Shown: positions 34,213 to 43,390 of the stretch, piece after piece
Numbering within the stretch: the first letter of the stretch is position 1
Layout: each line of letters starts with the position of its first letter
Source: Enterobacteriaceae bacterium UBA5654
Lineage (GTDB): Bacteria > Pseudomonadota > Gammaproteobacteria > Enterobacterales > Enterobacteriaceae
Direction: 5' to 3'
Assembly (NCBI GenBank): GCA_002421005.1
Contig: DIJC01000004.1
Coordinates: 1-64,000, forward strand
DNA length: 64,000 bases
The notes under the pieces: generated by a model
What the model saw: only the letters and a program-made list of their open reading frames with translations
Told to the model about the DNA's origin: nothing
Databases searched by the model: none
Program-made: the position numbers and the translations under genes

Positions 34213-34823
34213 TGTCGCTTTTTTATGCCTCCACCTCCGCTTACGTGCGCAAAGTAATGGTCTGCGCAACCGTCCTCGGGCTTGCGGATGAACTGGAACG
34301 GCTGGAGTCTGCCGCGCATCCAATCGCGCGTGATGAACGCATTGCCGCGTTTAATCCGCTGGCAAAAGTCCCGGCGCTGCGCAGCGAAAATGGCCTCTGT
34401 CTCTATGACAGCCGGGTCATTTGTGAATACCTCAACGCGCGCGGGCAGGGCAATTTATTCCCGCAAAACGGGGATGCTCGCTGGAGAAGCCTGGCGCGTC
34501 AGGCGCTGGGCGATGGGATCATCGATGCCGCTTTGCTGGCGCGTTACGAATTCAGCGCCCGTCCGCCAGAGAAGCAATGGCAGGACTGGGCCGACGCGCA
34601 GTTGAAAAAAGTCGCTGCCGGACTGACGGAGATTGAGGGGCAGGTCGGCGGTTTCAGCGAATTTCCTGACGATATCGGCCTGATTGCCATCGGCTGCGCG
34701 CTGGGCTATCTCGACTTCCGTTTTGCCGAGCTCAACTGGCGTGCCAGCCATCCGCTTACCGCCGCCTGGTTTGCCGTCTTCGCTGCGCATCCGGCGATGG
34801 TGGCGACCCGCCCGCACCTTTAA
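34209..34823 (+). CDS. Glutathione S-transferase family protein
   Basis: A 204-residue GST. The thioredoxin-like N-terminal domain begins SLFYASTSAYVRKVMVCA, with the cis-proline segment NPLAKVPAL and the glutathione gamma-glutamyl site DSRVICEYL (DS pair). An all-helical C-terminal domain follows. Within this cluster it may conjugate, isomerise or dehalogenate a pathway intermediate. It overlaps the preceding oxidoreductase by four bases, and the dehydroquinase-like gene follows after 12 bases. Confidence 0.88.
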   Translation: MMSLFYASTSAYVRKVMVCATVLGLADELERLESAAHPIARDERIAAFNPLAKVPALRSENGLCLYDSRVICEYLNARGQGNLFPQNGDARWRSLARQALGDGIIDAALLARYEFSARPPEKQWQDWADAQLKKVAAGLTEIEGQVGGFSEFPDDIGLIAIGCALGYLDFRFAELNWRASHPLTAAWFAVFAAHPAMVATRPHL

Positions 34824-34835
34824 TCAGGAGTATGC

Positions 34836-35285
34836 ATGTCACAGCAGATCTATTTTCTCAACGGGCCGAATGCCAATTTATACGGGCTGGATAAACACGG
34901 CACTTACGGCAGCGACAGTTTTGCCAGCCTGAGCGAACGCTGCCAGCAGCGTGCCGAATCGCACGGCGTGATTTTGCATTTCCGTCAGAGCAATCACGAA
35001 GGGGTTTTGGTTGACTGGATCCAGGAAGCGCGCCAGTACGCCGAGGGATTAATTATCAACGCGGCGGGCCTGACCTACAGTTCGGTGCCGATCCTTGACG
35101 CACTGCTGATGTTTGAAGGGCCAGTCATTGAAACGCACATGAGCAACATCTGGAAACGGGAGCCGTTTCGTCATCACTCCATGGTGTCGAAAGCCGCGAC
35201 CGGGGTGATTGCCGGACTGGGGGCGACAGGCTACGAGCTGGCGATTGATGCGGTGGTCAGCTTACTGGGAGCGCGCGCCGGATGA
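34836..35285 (+). CDS. Type II 3-dehydroquinase-like protein with altered active site
   Basis: A 149-residue protein with the AroQ fold signature: LNGPNANLYG at residues 8-17, Tyr24, and ETHMSNIWKREPFRHHS at 99-115 with His101 and Arg112 retained. It differs from true type II dehydroquinases in two places. The lid loop reads GLDKHGTYG, without the catalytic arginine. The INPAAYTHTS motif reads INAAGLTYSS, with Tyr81 where His is expected. Enterobacteria make shikimate with type I AroD, so this gene is not needed for that. Its position in a catabolic operon suggests a related dehydration of another substrate. It overlaps the next gene by four bases. Confidence 0.85.
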   Translation: MSQQIYFLNGPNANLYGLDKHGTYGSDSFASLSERCQQRAESHGVILHFRQSNHEGVLVDWIQEARQYAEGLIINAAGLTYSSVPILDALLMFEGPVIETHMSNIWKREPFRHHSMVSKAATGVIAGLGATGYELAIDAVVSLLGARAG

Positions 35286-36211
35286 GTACCTTAGTGTTTT
35301 ACAGTGAATTTGACAGCTTTGAAGAATGGTCAGCGTTGCTTGCACCGCATTTGCCCGGCGTGACGATTTGCCGCGCCGAAACGGTGCAACATCCTGATGA
35401 GGTGCACTATGCGCTGGCATGGAAACCGCCACGCGGTTTCTTTGCGCCCTGGCGCAATCTCCGATTACTGGTGAATCTTGGCGCGGGCGTCGATTCGCTG
35501 GTGGGGCGCGACGATCTGCCGGATATCCCGATTGTTCGTCTGTCCGATCCCGATATGGCGCGGATGATGGCCGGTTATGTCCTGTTTGCCGTGCTGCGCT
35601 ACGCGCGCGATATCCCGGCCTTTGAGCGCGCCCAGCGTGAACAGCGCTGGCATTATCTGCATCCTCGTCCGCCTTCCGCTATCCGGGTAGGCGTCCTCGG
35701 TCTGGGGGAACTGGGCGCGTATGCGGCGCAGGAGCTGGCGCGGCAGGGCTTCGACGTGCGCGGCTGGTCGCGTTCGCAAAAGGCGCTGGCGGGTATCCGC
35801 TGTCATAGCGGACTGGGATCGTTGAATGATTTTCTCAGCCAGAGCGATATTCTGGTCACCATGCTGCCTCTCACACCGCAGACCACCGGCCTGCTGAGCG
35901 CCGAACGGCTGGCGTATCTCCCGCCGGGCGCGGCGTTTATTAACGTCTCGCGCGGGGCCATCGTCGATCAGGCCGCGCTGACGCAGGCGCTGCGTGCGGG
36001 GCAGATTGCGCAAGCCACGCTGGATGTATTTGATCGCGAACCGTTGCCGCCGGACGATCCGTTGTGGGGTATGGAAAACGTGCTGATCACGCCGCACCTG
36101 GCCTCCGTTGCGCTTCCTGCCAGCGCCGCCGCACAGGTGGCAGAAAACATCCGGCGCGCCGCACGCGGCGAGCCGGTAACGAATCAGGTGTTCCCGGAGC
36201 GCGGGTATTGA
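35282..36211 (+). CDS. GhrA-like D-2-hydroxyacid dehydrogenase
   Basis: A 309-residue NAD(P)-dependent reductase close in size and pattern to E. coli GhrA (glyoxylate/hydroxypyruvate reductase, 312). It has ARMMAGYVLFAVLRYARDIP, the nucleotide motif GVLGLGELGAYAAQELA, the catalytic arginine in NVSRGAIVDQ, glutamate in DVFDREPLPPDDPLW and histidine in ITPHLASVALP. It is the last enzyme gene of the same-strand run before a convergent LysR gene. It likely reduces an alpha-keto acid released by the pathway. Confidence 0.92.
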   Translation: MSTLVFYSEFDSFEEWSALLAPHLPGVTICRAETVQHPDEVHYALAWKPPRGFFAPWRNLRLLVNLGAGVDSLVGRDDLPDIPIVRLSDPDMARMMAGYVLFAVLRYARDIPAFERAQREQRWHYLHPRPPSAIRVGVLGLGELGAYAAQELARQGFDVRGWSRSQKALAGIRCHSGLGSLNDFLSQSDILVTMLPLTPQTTGLLSAERLAYLPPGAAFINVSRGAIVDQAALTQALRAGQIAQATLDVFDREPLPPDDPLWGMENVLITPHLASVALPASAAAQVAENIRRAARGEPVTNQVFPERGY

Positions 36212-36229
36212 ATTAGCCCCGCGCTAACG

Positions 36230-37192
36230 TCAGGCCACCCGAACCACCTGCGGATCGAAATAGCTTGGCGCGGCCATGCCGGGAATATACTGGTCGGAGA
36301 TAAACATCCGGCACCGCTCGGCGAAGGCATTCACCACCATCGAATACTGGGTGTGGGCCACGGTGGCGTAACCGAGTTTCATTGGCCTGTTCACCCCCGC
36401 CAGCCGCACGCGGATCAGCCGTTTGCCATCCTGAGACAGATGCGATTTCGGACGCACGTTGGCGATACCAAATCCCACGCCGTTTGCCACCATCGCGCGA
36501 ACCACTTCCATATTGGCGGAGCGCATCACCACATTCGGGCTGACGCCCGCTTCGCTAAACAGGCCGAGGAAATATTCACGGCTCCATGGCATATCCAGCA
36601 ATACCATCGGCATTGTCGCCAGATCCTGAATAGTCACCGCCGACTGCGCCGCCAGCGGATGATGCTCGCCGACCATCACATAGGGCGGCAACTGCGCCAG
36701 TGAGGTAAACGCGATGTCGTTAGCGGGCACTAAATCGTAGGTCAGGGCAATATCGATATCGGCGGCGCGCAACTGTTTCAGTAACTGTTCGTGATTCCCT
36801 TCCACCATCGTGATGCGCACGCCGGGAAACGCCCGACCAAAACCAAACACCAGTTCCGGGGTCAGCATCGGTGCCAGCGTATCCAGACAGCCCACGCGCA
36901 GCGGGCCGCGCACATGGTTCATTGACTCTGAGGCAATTGTATAAAGATTCATCATTTGTTCCAGAATGAGCTTTGCCTCTTTCAGAACCTGATGGCCGAT
37001 GGCGGTCAGCGACACGCCCTGCGCGTGATGACGCACAAAGAGCTGTACGCCCAGTTCAGATTCAATATGAGTGATGGCCGCAGAAATCGACGGCGAGGAA
37101 ACGTGGATACGTTCCGATGCGCCAATAATGCTGCCAGCCTCTCCGGAGGCGACAAAATATTCCAGCTGACGCTGGGTGATGCGACTGAGCAT
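36230..37192 (-). CDS. LysR-family regulator of the transport/catabolic cluster
   Basis: A 320-residue LysR protein with HTH sequence GSIIGASERIHVSSPSISAA (about residues 18-37) and a standard effector domain. It is convergent with the GhrA-like gene and divergent from the ABC binding-protein gene, which begins 344 bases away. That is the usual LysR layout, so I infer control of the importer and perhaps the whole cluster. Confidence 0.88.
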   Translation of the reverse strand: MLSRITQRQLEYFVASGEAGSIIGASERIHVSSPSISAAITHIESELGVQLFVRHHAQGVSLTAIGHQVLKEAKLILEQMMNLYTIASESMNHVRGPLRVGCLDTLAPMLTPELVFGFGRAFPGVRITMVEGNHEQLLKQLRAADIDIALTYDLVPANDIAFTSLAQLPPYVMVGEHHPLAAQSAVTIQDLATMPMVLLDMPWSREYFLGLFSEAGVSPNVVMRSANMEVVRAMVANGVGFGIANVRPKSHLSQDGKRLIRVRLAGVNRPMKLGYATVAHTQYSMVVNAFAERCRMFISDQYIPGMAAPSYFDPQVVRVA

Positions 37193-37535
37193 GCAGGTTC
37201 TCCTGAGATCGCTGACGCAATCATGTCGCGTCAGTCATTCTAATAGTGCTTTTTATCTTGCATTTATCATGCCAGAAGCCAAATAACAGCATAATCCTCT
37301 GAGCGCGTGAGCGTGCTCCTTCGCTTCAGCCTCATCTCTGGTTAAGAAAATCTGTTGCAAACGCGCGCCTTTTTTAGCGTCAGAAATTCTGATGCAACGA
37401 CGAGGAAAAGGCTGTTTTACGCCATCCGCACGGCACGGCATTATCGATTTCACACCAGGGAACACCGTTTGCTCCGCATTGGCGCGCCGGGTTTCAGATT
37501 GCTACAACAGCCATTTCATCCATGGGGATAAGAAT
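37193..37535. other. Divergent regulatory interval between LysR gene and ABC binding-protein gene
   Basis: No gene is supportable in these 343 bases. Both divergent promoters must lie here. I found no palindrome strong enough to name as the LysR site. A reading frame upstream of the binding protein (from 37392) is open but is best seen as untranslated leader, because a signal peptide begins at 37536. Confidence 0.5.
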
Positions 37536-38567
37536 ATGTTGCCAAAAATGTGTGCCTTGACGTTGTTGACCACCACGGTATTAAGCGCAGGAAATGTGAT
37601 GGCCGCAGACAAGCTGATTGTCAGCACTTGGGGCGGCGGCTTTAAGGATCTGATCGATCAAACGATTGCCAAAGAGTTCACCAAAGAGACCGGCGTGGAA
37701 GTGCAGTTTGTTACCGGCGGGACCATCGATCGTCTGAATAAAGCGAAGCTGGCAGGCGGCTCGCCTGAAACGGACGTGACGTTTACCACGGCGCATGTCG
37801 GTTATCTGTATGCCAACAGCGGCCTGTTTGAAAAACTGGATATGAGTAAAGTCCCGAACGCGGCGAATCTGGTGCAGCAGGCGAAAGTCAGCCCTTATCA
37901 CCTTGGCGTATGGGGCTATGTTTACACCATCGGTTATCGCCCGGATCTGGTAGCGAAGGGCGAAACCTTTGCGAGCTGGAACGATCTGTGGAAGCCAGAG
38001 CTGAAAGGCTCGCTGGCGCTGCCGGACTGGGACCCGAGCCATATTATTGCGGTGTCCGCCAAACTCTCCGGCAGCGATGCGGCACACTGGCAGCAGGGTC
38101 AGGCGAAGCTGAAAGCGCTGATCCCGAATATCAAATCTTTCTATACCGATGATGCCAACAGTCAGCAACTGATGTCCACGGGCGAAACGCCGGTGCAGGT
38201 GATGCTGTCGATGAACGCCTACAACATGATGGCCGAAGGGGTAGACATCAAGCTGGCAATACCCAAAGAGGGGGCGATTCTGGGCGTCGATACGCTGGGG
38301 ATCAATAAAGGTACCCGACACGCCGATCTCGCCTATAAGTTCCTGAACATCGCCCTGAAGCCTGAAATTCAGGAGCAGGTGGCGAAGATTTATCACGGCA
38401 GTCCGACCGTGACCAACGCCCATATCGATCCAGAACTGGCGAAACTGCCGGGTATGCTGACGACCCCTGAGCAGTGGAACGCCACGATCAACACCGATCC
38501 GCAACTGCGCGCTGAAAAAACCGCAGAGTGGCGTCAGTGGTTCTCTGAAAACATCATGTCTCACTGA
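37536..38567 (+). CDS. ABC importer substrate-binding protein (PotD/extracellular family 1 type)
   Basis: A 343-residue periplasmic binding protein. A signal peptide (MLPKMCALTLLTTTVLSAGNVMA) precedes the mature start at about ADKLIV. It has VSTWGGGFKDLIDQTIAKEF, KTETDVTF-like clamp regions (GSPETDVTFTTAHVGYLY) and GYVYTIGYRPDL, typical of polyamine, opine and thiamine-type binders. ATG 37536 is used because the signal peptide starts there. Two permease genes follow, and the matching ATPase is at 32062. The ligand is unknown. Confidence 0.9.
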   Translation: MLPKMCALTLLTTTVLSAGNVMAADKLIVSTWGGGFKDLIDQTIAKEFTKETGVEVQFVTGGTIDRLNKAKLAGGSPETDVTFTTAHVGYLYANSGLFEKLDMSKVPNAANLVQQAKVSPYHLGVWGYVYTIGYRPDLVAKGETFASWNDLWKPELKGSLALPDWDPSHIIAVSAKLSGSDAAHWQQGQAKLKALIPNIKSFYTDDANSQQLMSTGETPVQVMLSMNAYNMMAEGVDIKLAIPKEGAILGVDTLGINKGTRHADLAYKFLNIALKPEIQEQVAKIYHGSPTVTNAHIDPELAKLPGMLTTPEQWNATINTDPQLRAEKTAEWRQWFSENIMSH

Positions 38568-38630
38568 TTTACCGGGCGGCCTGCGGGTCGCCGTATTTCC
38601 ACCGGCAATACTTTACTCAGGCCAACGTCT

Positions 38631-39485
38631 ATGACGAGAAAACCGACATTTTTACCCTGGTTCATTATTCCCGCCATGCTGACCGCCACCGGGCTGGTGG
38701 TCGCCATGTTCGCCGTGATGCAGTTCAGCGTGCGGGCCTATATCCCCGGTTCGCTCGATGTGGGCGGACTGACGCTGGCGAACTTCAACGGCCTGTTTAA
38801 AAGCATCTATGCCGATGCCTTTATAAACACCGTCATGCTGAGCGCCAAAACCGCGATCTTTGGCCTGCTGATGAGTTATCCGCTGGCGTATGCCCTGGTG
38901 CGCGCCCGCACGGCGTGGGTCAAATCCACGATTTTGATCATCGCCATCACGCCGCTGTTTCTCGGTGAAGTGGTGCGCACTTATTCATGGATTATCGTGC
39001 TGGGAAATAGCGGTTTTCTGAATAGTCTGCTGCTGGCGTTGGGCATCATCTCAACTCCTATTCAGTTTATGTTTACGCAAACAGGGGTGGTGCTGGCGCT
39101 GGTACACGTCACGATGCCGATTATGGTGCTGATGCTGGCGACCGCGTTATCGCATATCAACCCTGATTACGAGAAAGCCGCCACCAGCCTTGGCGCAGGC
39201 CCGATCCGCACCTTACTGACGGTGACGATCCCGCTGTCTATTCCTGGGATTGTCTCCAGCCTGACAACCGCCTTTGCCTGGACTTTTAGCGCCTTTGCCA
39301 CACCGCAGCTCATCGGGGGCGGACGGGTCAGTACCGTGGCAACCATGGTCTATCAGCTGGGTTTCTCGTCGATGAACTTCCCGTTTGCCGCCGCACTCAG
39401 CATTGCCGGGTTGATCCTCACCATTCTGTTGTTAATCGCGCTGAAACGTATGACCCGATTCCTGCACGCGATGGGAGAGCACTGA
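38631..39485 (+). CDS. ABC importer permease, PotB-type
   Basis: A 284-residue inner-membrane permease with six predicted hydrophobic segments. The coupling-helix (EAA) region is HINPDYEKAATSLGAGPIRT near residue 180, then VTIPLSIPGI. It belongs to the spermidine/putrescine-type family. It is followed after one base by a second, related permease, so the pair forms the heterodimeric channel of the importer. Confidence 0.92.
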   Translation: MTRKPTFLPWFIIPAMLTATGLVVAMFAVMQFSVRAYIPGSLDVGGLTLANFNGLFKSIYADAFINTVMLSAKTAIFGLLMSYPLAYALVRARTAWVKSTILIIAITPLFLGEVVRTYSWIIVLGNSGFLNSLLLALGIISTPIQFMFTQTGVVLALVHVTMPIMVLMLATALSHINPDYEKAATSLGAGPIRTLLTVTIPLSIPGIVSSLTTAFAWTFSAFATPQLIGGGRVSTVATMVYQLGFSSMNFPFAAALSIAGLILTILLLIALKRMTRFLHAMGEH

Positions 39486-39486
39486 T

Positions 39487-40305
39487 ATGACCCGTTCCAT
39501 GAACGATAAACTGACGACGCTGGCGGGCCGCCTGCTGGTCGCCGCGATCCTGATCTTTGTAATGCTGCCGACCATCGTGGTGTTTATCTCCTCGTTCAGC
39601 AGCACCTCGGTACTGTTCTTCCCGCCCAGGGGCTGGTCGCTACGCTGGTTTGAACGGGCGGTGAATTACGATGATTTTCGACACGGCTTTTATTCCGGGC
39701 TGATTGTCACCGCGTGGGCCTCGTCGCTGGCAGTGATCATCGGTGCGACGCTGGCGATTGCCATTGAACGCTATTCGTTTCCGTGCAAGCAAATCCTGGA
39801 AGGGATCCTGCTGTCGCCGCTGTTTATCCCGCATTTCACCATCGGGCTGGGCCTGCTGATGCTGGTGTCGCAACTCAGCCTGGGGCGGGGCTATCCGCTG
39901 GTGATTTTCTGCCACATCGTACTGGTACTGCCATTCGTGTTGCGCAGCGTATATGTGTCGCTAAAAAATCTGGAACAGCGCATTGAGCTGGCGGCGGCGA
40001 GTCTCGGCGCGTCACCACTGCGCGTCGTGTGGACCATCACCGTGCCGCTGATTATTCCGGGTCTGTTTGGCGGCTGGCTTTTTGCGGCGATCCTGTCCTT
40101 TAATGAATTTACCGCCTCGTTGTTTATTACCACCCAGGCGACTCAGACGTTGCCGGTGGCGATGTACAACTACGTCCGTGAATTTGCTGACCCGACGCTG
40201 GCCGCCCTGTCAGTAATTTATATTGCCGTCACCGCCACCCTGTTAATTATTGCCAATAAGTTTCTGGGGCTGGGGAAAATATTAAATGTCGAAACCCGGC
40301 ATTAA
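39487..40305 (+). CDS. ABC importer permease, PotC-type
   Basis: A 272-residue permease. The EAA loop reads LEQRIELAAASLGASPLRVV followed by WTITVPLIIPGLFGGWLFA, and about six hydrophobic segments are visible (first VAAILIFVMLPTIVVFISSF). It starts one base after the preceding permease stop. A monooxygenase gene follows after 129 bases. Confidence 0.92.
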   Translation: MTRSMNDKLTTLAGRLLVAAILIFVMLPTIVVFISSFSSTSVLFFPPRGWSLRWFERAVNYDDFRHGFYSGLIVTAWASSLAVIIGATLAIAIERYSFPCKQILEGILLSPLFIPHFTIGLGLLMLVSQLSLGRGYPLVIFCHIVLVLPFVLRSVYVSLKNLEQRIELAAASLGASPLRVVWTITVPLIIPGLFGGWLFAAILSFNEFTASLFITTQATQTLPVAMYNYVREFADPTLAALSVIYIAVTATLLIIANKFLGLGKILNVETRH

Positions 40306-40434
40306 TAGCAAATGAAGTCATGCGCTTTGGATTTTCCGAAGCGCTGCATTTAAAAAGCCTGATTATCATTCATGTGCCACCCGATTACGCTTAGCGATAA
40401 GAATATCGAGGCCGCTTATATTTAGGGATTCAAC

Positions 40435-41685
40435 ATGTCAGTAGAAAAAATTAATACCGTAATTGTTGGGGCTGGTCAGGCCGGTATCGCCATGAGTGAA
40501 CATCTGGCGCTGATGGGCGTCCCCCATGTGGTACTGGAACGTAGCCGCATCGCGGAGCGCTGGCGCTCTGAACGCTGGGATTCGCTGGTAGCGAATGGTC
40601 CTGCCTGGCATGACCGCTTTCCGTCGCTGAAATTCGACAATATTTCCCAGGAAGCTTTCCCGCCGAAAGAGCGGATGGCCCAGTATTTCGAAGACTATGC
40701 GCAGATGCTCAATGCGCCAGTGCGTACCGGCGTTGACGTGCATCGGGTTGAGCGGCTGGCGGGACGCAGCGGGTTCAGCGTGCTGACCTCCGCCGGTGAA
40801 TTTGAGGCCGACAACGTGGTTGCCGCCACCGGCCCATTCCAGAAACCGGCATTCCCGCAGATTGTGCCGGACACCGCCGGGGTGCAGCAGATGCATTCTT
40901 CCGCCTATAAAAATCCGCAGCAGTTGCCCGCAGGCGGCGTACTGGTGGTGGGCGCGGGCGCGTCCGGTACGCAAATTGCTGAAGAACTGCGAAAATCGGG
41001 CCGCGACGTTTATCTCTCGGTTGGCGAACACTATCGCCCGCCGCGCGCTTATCGCGACCGTGATTATTGCTGGTGGCTCGGGGCGCTCGGCCTGTGGGAT
41101 GAGGTGAAAATCAAGCCGAAGAAAGAGCACGTCGCGTTTGCGGTGAGCGGTTATGAAGGCGGCAAAACCGTGGATTTCCGCCGCCTCGCCCATATGGGGA
41201 TTACGCTGGTCGGCATCACCCAGCGCTGGGATAACGGCGTGATACGCTTTGCTGACGGGCTGGCGGAGAATATCGCGGCTGGTGATAAAGCCTATTTTGA
41301 CGTGCTGCGCGATGCGGATGCGTATATCGAACGCAACGGTCTGGATTTGCCGCCGGAGCCGCAGGCATGGGAACTGCTGCCGGACCCGGAATGCCTGCTT
41401 AATCCGCTGACCGAAGTGGATATTGCCGCAGCGGGTATTACCACTATTATCTGGGCGACCGGGTTTAAATTTGATTTTAGCTGGCTACAGGTTGATGCTT
41501 TTGACGAAAAAGGATTGCCGTACCATAAACGCGGTATTTCCGCAGAACGCGGCATTTATTTTCTCGGCCTGCCGAATCTGGTTAATCGCGCCTCGTCATT
41601 TATTTACGGCGTCTGGCATGACGCTAAATATATTGCCGACCATATTGTTTTGCAGAATGCTTATAGCGACTACGTGAAGTCATAA
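40435..41685 (+). CDS. Flavin-dependent NAD(P)H monooxygenase
   Basis: A 416-residue FAD/NAD(P)H enzyme of the flavin-containing/Baeyer-Villiger-like group. The FAD site is TVIVGAGQAGIAMSEHLA (residues 9-26), a second nucleotide site is LVVGAGASGTQIAEELRKSG, and WATGFKFDFSWL lies near the C-terminus. It would oxygenate an amine, sulfide or ketone in the cytoplasm. Position right after the importer genes suggests that it attacks the imported compound. A short 76-base space separates it from the FMN oxidase gene. Confidence 0.88.
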   Translation: MSVEKINTVIVGAGQAGIAMSEHLALMGVPHVVLERSRIAERWRSERWDSLVANGPAWHDRFPSLKFDNISQEAFPPKERMAQYFEDYAQMLNAPVRTGVDVHRVERLAGRSGFSVLTSAGEFEADNVVAATGPFQKPAFPQIVPDTAGVQQMHSSAYKNPQQLPAGGVLVVGAGASGTQIAEELRKSGRDVYLSVGEHYRPPRAYRDRDYCWWLGALGLWDEVKIKPKKEHVAFAVSGYEGGKTVDFRRLAHMGITLVGITQRWDNGVIRFADGLAENIAAGDKAYFDVLRDADAYIERNGLDLPPEPQAWELLPDPECLLNPLTEVDIAAAGITTIIWATGFKFDFSWLQVDAFDEKGLPYHKRGISAERGIYFLGLPNLVNRASSFIYGVWHDAKYIADHIVLQNAYSDYVKS

Positions 41686-41761
41686 TTTTTACTGTCTGTT
41701 TTCTCCCCATCGTCCGTGGCTAAATACGCGTTATTTAGCCACCTTTTATTGGATAACTGAT

Positions 41762-42925
41762 GTGACTATCACCTGTATTGAAGAGCTACGGCAACTGGCG
41801 CGCAAACGGGTGCCAAAAATGTTTTATGATTATGTGGATGCTGGCTCCTGGACCGAATATAGCTATCGTGCCAATGAAGCTGATTTACGTCGCCTCGAGT
41901 TTCGCCAGCGCGTGGCGGTCGATATTAGCGGGCGTAGCACGGCCAGCGTGATGGTCGGACAGGCCGTTACGATGCCGGTCGCCATTGCGCCCACCGGCTT
42001 AACCGGCATGATCCATCCCGACGGCGAAATCCTTGCGGCGCGGGCGGCAAAAAATTTCGGTATTCCGTTCACGCTCTCCACCATGAGCATTTGTTCGATT
42101 GAGGCGGTGGCGCAGGCGACGGAATACCATCCATTCTGGTTTCAGCTTTACGTGATGCGCGATCGGCGGTTTGTCGCGAGTCTGATCGATCGCGCAAAAG
42201 CCGCCAACTGCGGCGCGCTGGTCGTCACTCTGGATCTCCAGGTCTTTGGTCAGCGCCATAAAGACATTAAAAATGGCCTGTCGACGCCGCCAAAAATGAC
42301 CCTGCGCAACCTGCTGAATATTGCCAGCAAACCGCGCTGGTGCCGCGCGATGCTCGCCACCCGTCATCGTAATTTTGGCAATATCATTGGTCACGCCAGC
42401 GGTGTGAATAACATTGATGCGATGGTCGAGTGGACCGCGCAGCAGTTTGATCCCTGTCTTTCCTGGCAGGATATCGAGTGGATCAAACGGCGCTGGGGCG
42501 GCAAGCTAATCGTCAAGGGCATTATGGATGTTGAGGATGCGCGACTGGCGGTCGCGGCGGGGGCGGATGCGCTGATCGTCTCCAATCACGGCGGGCGTCA
42601 ACTGGATGGGGTGTCGTCGTCCATTAGCGTGCTGCCGGAAATTGTCGCGGCAGTGGGCGAGAATATCGAAGTCCATTTCGATGGCGGTATCCGCTCCGGG
42701 CAGGATGTGCTGAAGGCCATTGCGCTGGGGGCGAAGGGAACCTGGATTGGGCGCAGTATGCTGTATGGCTTAGGCGCGCTGGGGGAAGAGGGGGTCACGA
42801 TGGCGCTGAATATCATTCGCAACGAATTTGATTTGTCGATGGCTTTTTGCGGCAAAACCGATGTGGCAGCGATTGACGCCGGGATCCTGCGTAACCGCCC
42901 GCCTGAGCCCCGTTCGCAATTTTAG
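41762..42925 (+). CDS. FMN-dependent alpha-hydroxyacid oxidase/dehydrogenase (LldD-like)
   Basis: A 387-residue TIM-barrel flavoenzyme of the L-lactate dehydrogenase/glycolate oxidase family. It has FYDYVDAGSWTEYSYRAN with the active-site tyrosine region, PTGLTGMIHPDGE, the lysine in LIVKGIMDVEDA, the catalytic histidine and arginine of VSNHGGRQLDG, and the phosphate-binding DGGIRSGQDVLKA and GRSMLYGLGA. The start is GTG 41762. It oxidises an L-2-hydroxyacid to the keto acid, the complementary activity to the GhrA-like reductase in the same cluster. Confidence 0.92.
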   Translation: MTITCIEELRQLARKRVPKMFYDYVDAGSWTEYSYRANEADLRRLEFRQRVAVDISGRSTASVMVGQAVTMPVAIAPTGLTGMIHPDGEILAARAAKNFGIPFTLSTMSICSIEAVAQATEYHPFWFQLYVMRDRRFVASLIDRAKAANCGALVVTLDLQVFGQRHKDIKNGLSTPPKMTLRNLLNIASKPRWCRAMLATRHRNFGNIIGHASGVNNIDAMVEWTAQQFDPCLSWQDIEWIKRRWGGKLIVKGIMDVEDARLAVAAGADALIVSNHGGRQLDGVSSSISVLPEIVAAVGENIEVHFDGGIRSGQDVLKAIALGAKGTWIGRSMLYGLGALGEEGVTMALNIIRNEFDLSMAFCGKTDVAAIDAGILRNRPPEPRSQF

Positions 42926-43390
42926 CGGGGCGATTTTGGGATATCTATTCTTCCAGTCAATGATTGTTGAATACCGCGTTGACCCGATGACCCTGCCCGA
43001 GAATAATATTCCGGGGGGGCGGACGGCCTGCGCGGCCCCGTAATTCGGTCGATCGCAAACAATTTCCGACCCTGCTGATCCTGAAGTAAAAGATGTTAGT
43101 GGTTTTTTATCGCGACCAAAAAAACATGAATGGCTGTTTTTATAAAATCGGTTTGTATTGATGACTGAGCATGATGCACATCATCATTCCGGATCACGGC
43201 TTTTCCAGGTAATCAGGGCAAATCACCCTGGGTCTTTTTTATGAATTTGCCGCAAATAATCCAGAGAGCACTGTTTATTATTCACCGAGCCTGCCCTCCT
43301 GACGTTATCAACGCGACATCTTCTTTTCTTATCCCGGCGCGAGGAAACCTGGCGGCGATTGCGCGGCATAAAAAGAAGAACTGGAAAAGG
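42926..43390. other. Intergenic region between the catabolic cluster and the metal island
   Basis: About 465 bases with no supportable gene. It contains a possible weak hairpin at the very start (GCCCCG before and CGGGGC after the oxidase stop), a better terminator candidate at 43214-43240 and the approach to the Zur-type site. The open frame from 43241 is not supported by a ribosome site until the internal ATG at 43433. Confidence 0.5.
43214..43240 (+). terminator. Possible intrinsic terminator
   Basis: CAGGG and CCCTG form a short stem around CAAATCA, followed by GGTCTTTTTTA. The stem is only five bases, so this is a modest call. Confidence 0.5.

Noticed and set aside
34836..35285. Calling this gene aroQ, a shikimate-pathway enzyme
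   Set aside because: Two active-site positions differ, and its operon context is catabolic.
37581..38564. Reverse open frame of 327 codons opposite the ABC binding-protein gene
   Set aside because: It is an antisense shadow; the forward strand encodes a complete binding protein with a signal peptide.
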